From assembly GCF_937858865.1 (NCBI RefSeq), contig NZ_CALLYO010000606.1:1-16140 (forward strand): 16,140 nucleotides of DNA. Direction: 5' to 3'. Source of the DNA: an uncultured Amaricoccus sp. GTDB taxonomy: Bacteria; Pseudomonadota; Alphaproteobacteria; Rhodobacterales; Rhodobacteraceae. The position numbers and the translations under genes were made by a program. Below the pieces are notes generated by a model. The model ran no database searches. It was not told where the DNA came from and saw only the letters and a program-made list of their open reading frames with translations. Positions 14,546-16,140 of this stretch are shown here, in pieces. Position 1 is the stretch's first letter. Every line of letters starts with the position of its first letter.

Positions 14546-15473
14546 CAGCCTGCCCGTCACCATCACCTGCGCCCCCTGCTGCTGGGGCGTGGACGACGTG
14601 AAGAACCCGCACCTCCCGCCCTGGGAGCGGGTGCTCGACGAGGCGGCCGCCGCCGGCTTCGGCGGCCTCGAGCTCGGCCCCTACGGCTACATGCCGCTCG
14701 ACGTCGCCCGCGTGGGGAGCGCCCTCGACGACCGACGCCTCCGGATCGTCGCCGGCACGATCTTCGACGACCTGGTCAGCCCGGCAAACCGCGACAGCCT
14801 GCTGCGCCAGACCGATGAGATCTGCGCCTTCGTCACGGCCCTGCCGCCGCCGCGGAGCCACGCCGGCCAACGCTACCCGGCGCCCTACCTGACGGTGATG
14901 GACTGGGGCCACGACGAGCGGGACTATGCCGCCGGCCACTCCGAGCGGGCCCCACGCCTCGATGCCGACGCCTGGGCGGGCATGGTCGCCAACATCCGCG
15001 CCATCGCCGAGTTCGCCCGCGACCGCCACGGCGTGCGCGCCGTCATCCATCCGCACGCCGGCGGCTATATCGAGTTTGCCGACGAGATCGACCGCATCGC
15101 CTCCGACATCGGCCCCGCCACCGCAGGCCTCTGCCTGGACACCGGCCACCTCGACTATTCCGGAATGGACCCGGTGGCGACGATCCGGGACTATGCCGAC
15201 CGCATCGACTACATCCACTTCAAGGACATCGACGCGGCGAAATACGCCGACGTCAAGGGGCGCCGCATCCGCTTCTTCGAGGCCTGCGCCGAGGGCGTGA
15301 TGTGCCCGATCGGCCGAGGCCGCATCGACTACTCCGCCATCCACCGGCTCCTCGGCGAGATCGGCTACGGCGGCTACATCACCATCGAGCAGGAGCGCGA
15401 TCCGCGGAATGCCGACGGGTCGCTCGCGGACCTCACCGCGAGCCGCGACTTCCTGCGCCAGGCAGGCTTCTGA
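14532..15473 (+). CDS. Sugar phosphate isomerase/epimerase, IolE/MocC-like (inosose dehydratase family), third TIM barrel
   Basis: 313 aa. Pattern of IolE/MocC: CAPCCWGVDD near the N-terminus (compare PIGWxNDD of IolE), GFGGLELGPYGYM (42-54), HPHAGGYIEFADEIDR (173-188), GLCLDTGHLDYSGMDP (199-214), IHFKDI (228-233), GVMCPIGRGRIDY (255-267) and the C-terminal TIEQERDP (284-291). These supply the usual metal-binding set (His175, Asp203/His206, His229, Glu286 or Glu288, by analogy). IolE converts scyllo-inosose to a diketone by dehydration; this protein is divergent enough that a related keto-polyol is possible. ATG 14532 overlaps the ABM gene by 14 bases, implying translational coupling. Directly after its stop lies the iolB fragment, consistent with an ancestral iolE-iolB order. 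It is the last intact gene of the operon. Confidence 0.85.
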   Translation: MPHPDSLPVTITCAPCCWGVDDVKNPHLPPWERVLDEAAAAGFGGLELGPYGYMPLDVARVGSALDDRRLRIVAGTIFDDLVSPANRDSLLRQTDEICAFVTALPPPRSHAGQRYPAPYLTVMDWGHDERDYAAGHSERAPRLDADAWAGMVANIRAIAEFARDRHGVRAVIHPHAGGYIEFADEIDRIASDIGPATAGLCLDTGHLDYSGMDPVATIRDYADRIDYIHFKDIDAAKYADVKGRRIRFFEACAEGVMCPIGRGRIDYSAIHRLLGEIGYGGYITIEQERDPRNADGSLADLTASRDFLRQAGF

Positions 15474-15479
15474 GGAACC

Positions 15480-15578
15480 GGCATCACGCTTGTCTCCGCT
15501 GGCGCTACATCGACTTCTCGCTCTATCGGCTCAGGGCCGGCGAGACCGTCGGCGAGGCATCGGCGACCGCGATTGGTG
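15480..15578 (+). pseudogene. iolB: Decayed N-terminal fragment of iolB (5-deoxy-glucuronate isomerase)
   Basis: Seven bases after the IolE-like stop, three short frames together spell an IolB N-terminus: GITLVSA (15480-15500), then WRYIDFSLYRLRAGETVGEA (15500-15559), then GDRDW (about 15563-15577). Alphaproteobacterial IolB proteins, as I recall them, read DITPxSAGWxYVGFxLYRLxAGET..EATGDRE. The first shift is explained by loss of one CTGG repeat unit, the second by loss of a few bases before GDRD. The start codon, the first ~17 residues and the rest of the ~270-residue enzyme are absent. It cannot make a functional enzyme. Alternative: a chance match, but the ordered matches in three pieces make that unlikely. 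Confidence 0.6.
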
Positions 15579-15582
15579 CGGA

Positions 15583-15604
15583 GGGCGGCCCCGAAGGACC
15601 GCCC
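15583..15604. terminator. Terminator-like hairpin between convergent genes
   Basis: GGGCGG (15583-15588) pairs with CCGCCC (15599-15604); CC/GG inside extend it around a CGAA loop. It lies between the end of the plus-strand operon and the convergent PRC-barrel gene and could end transcripts from either side. There is no T run, so intrinsic termination would be weak. Confidence 0.4.
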
Positions 15605-15625
15605 CCGACCGTCGTCCTGAACGGA

Positions 15626-16075
15626 TCAATAGTTGCCGGGTGGGTCGGAGGCGGGGAAGGATTCGTCGACTTCCTCGTCCGTCTTTGACCAGGTCTTCGG
15701 GGGCGCGTCCATTTCCTTGCGTCCGGCAGACCGGACGTAGCTGTGGTCCTCCGGCTGGTCCCGGTGTTCGGGCAGCGCCTTCAACTCGGCCTTGGACAGG
15801 GAGGTCGTCGCGTGGACGATCCCCTCCGCGTCGCGCATGACATCGAGCTGGCCCACTGGCAGAGCCACCGGCTTGGCGCCGATACCCAGGAAGCCGCCGA
15901 CGTCGACCACGACCCTGGCTTCGGAGCCCGAGCCGTGCATGTGCGAGATGCTGCCGATCGTCTCGTCGTCGGGACCGTAGATCGTCGCGTCGACGAGATT
16001 GTCCTCCGTCAGCTCGCTGGTCGCGAGCCGTTCGTGTGTCGTGTGGTCCAACTGCGTATCCTCCATGATTGGCAT
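15626..16075 (-). CDS. PRC-barrel domain protein
   Basis: 149 aa from ATG 16075. A PRC-barrel-like domain covers roughly residues 20-95: LVDATIYGPDDETIGSISHM, RVVVDVGGFLGIGAKPVALP and a DVMRDAEGIVHAT strand. Members of this domain family occur in photosynthetic reaction-centre H subunits, RimM and many small stress-related alphaproteobacterial proteins. The C-terminus ends DEEVDESFPASDPPGNY, a short acidic motif I have seen at the ends of other proteobacterial small proteins. Start choice is uncertain: in-frame ATGs at 16126, 16075 and 16066 all lack a clear Shine-Dalgarno. No signal peptide is seen, so it is probably cytoplasmic. It is convergent with the polyol operon and probably unrelated to it; the molecular role is unknown. 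Confidence 0.75.
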   Translation of the reverse strand: MPIMEDTQLDHTTHERLATSELTEDNLVDATIYGPDDETIGSISHMHGSGSEARVVVDVGGFLGIGAKPVALPVGQLDVMRDAEGIVHATTSLSKAELKALPEHRDQPEDHSYVRSAGRKEMDAPPKTWSKTDEEVDESFPASDPPGNY

Positions 16076-16140
16076 GGGAGGAGAACGCGGCGGCCCGGGC
16101 ACCGTTCCGCTGTCACGGGCAGGCATGCGAGGGCGCCTGC

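Overview
The window is about two-thirds G+C, with alphaproteobacterial-style gene content: sugar ABC transporters, Gfo/Idh/MocA and xylose-isomerase-like enzymes, and IolB and IolG remnants that read like alphaproteobacterial forms. I infer an alphaproteobacterium, perhaps Rhodobacterales or Hyphomicrobiales (Rhizobiales), but nothing here fixes the genus. No tRNA, rRNA, CRISPR array, insertion sequence or phage gene was seen.

Left part, minus strand (1-6210). Read in the direction of transcription: a FeaR-like AraC-family regulator (TTG start), an aldehyde dehydrogenase, and a periplasmic copper/TPQ amine oxidase. This is a self-contained primary amine -> aldehyde -> acid pathway comparable to E. 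coli feaR/feaB/tynA. Next comes a short degenerate stretch carrying a Tat-like motif. A separate GtsA-type carbohydrate ABC system follows (binding protein, then the first 56 codons of a permease cut by the window edge). A good FNR-like box and an inverted repeat lie upstream of that binding protein.

Centre and right, plus strand (6439-15473). A LacI-family regulator is followed by a long, compact cluster: ribose/inositol-type binding protein, permease and single-domain ATPase; an IolH-like TIM-barrel protein; an internally deleted iolG-like remnant; an intact 405-aa Gfo/Idh/MocA oxidoreductase; a second TIM-barrel isomerase/epimerase; a 94-aa ABM-fold protein; a third TIM-barrel protein of IolE/MocC type; and a frameshifted fragment of iolB. 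Spacing is tight (overlaps to 12 bp) within the catabolic block. GC-rich hairpins separate binding protein from permease and ATPase from catabolic genes. I infer import and oxidation-isomerisation-dehydration of an inositol-like polyol, aminocyclitol or glycoside. The two iol remnants suggest descent from an inositol locus that has lost or changed steps.

Right end, minus strand: a PRC-barrel protein, convergent with the operon.

Most interesting points: the decayed iolG and iolB pieces inside an otherwise intact operon; the three-TIM-barrel + dehydrogenase + ABM combination, which may be an undescribed catabolic route; and a 10-bp inverted repeat that could occlude the ribosome binding site of the binding-protein gene.
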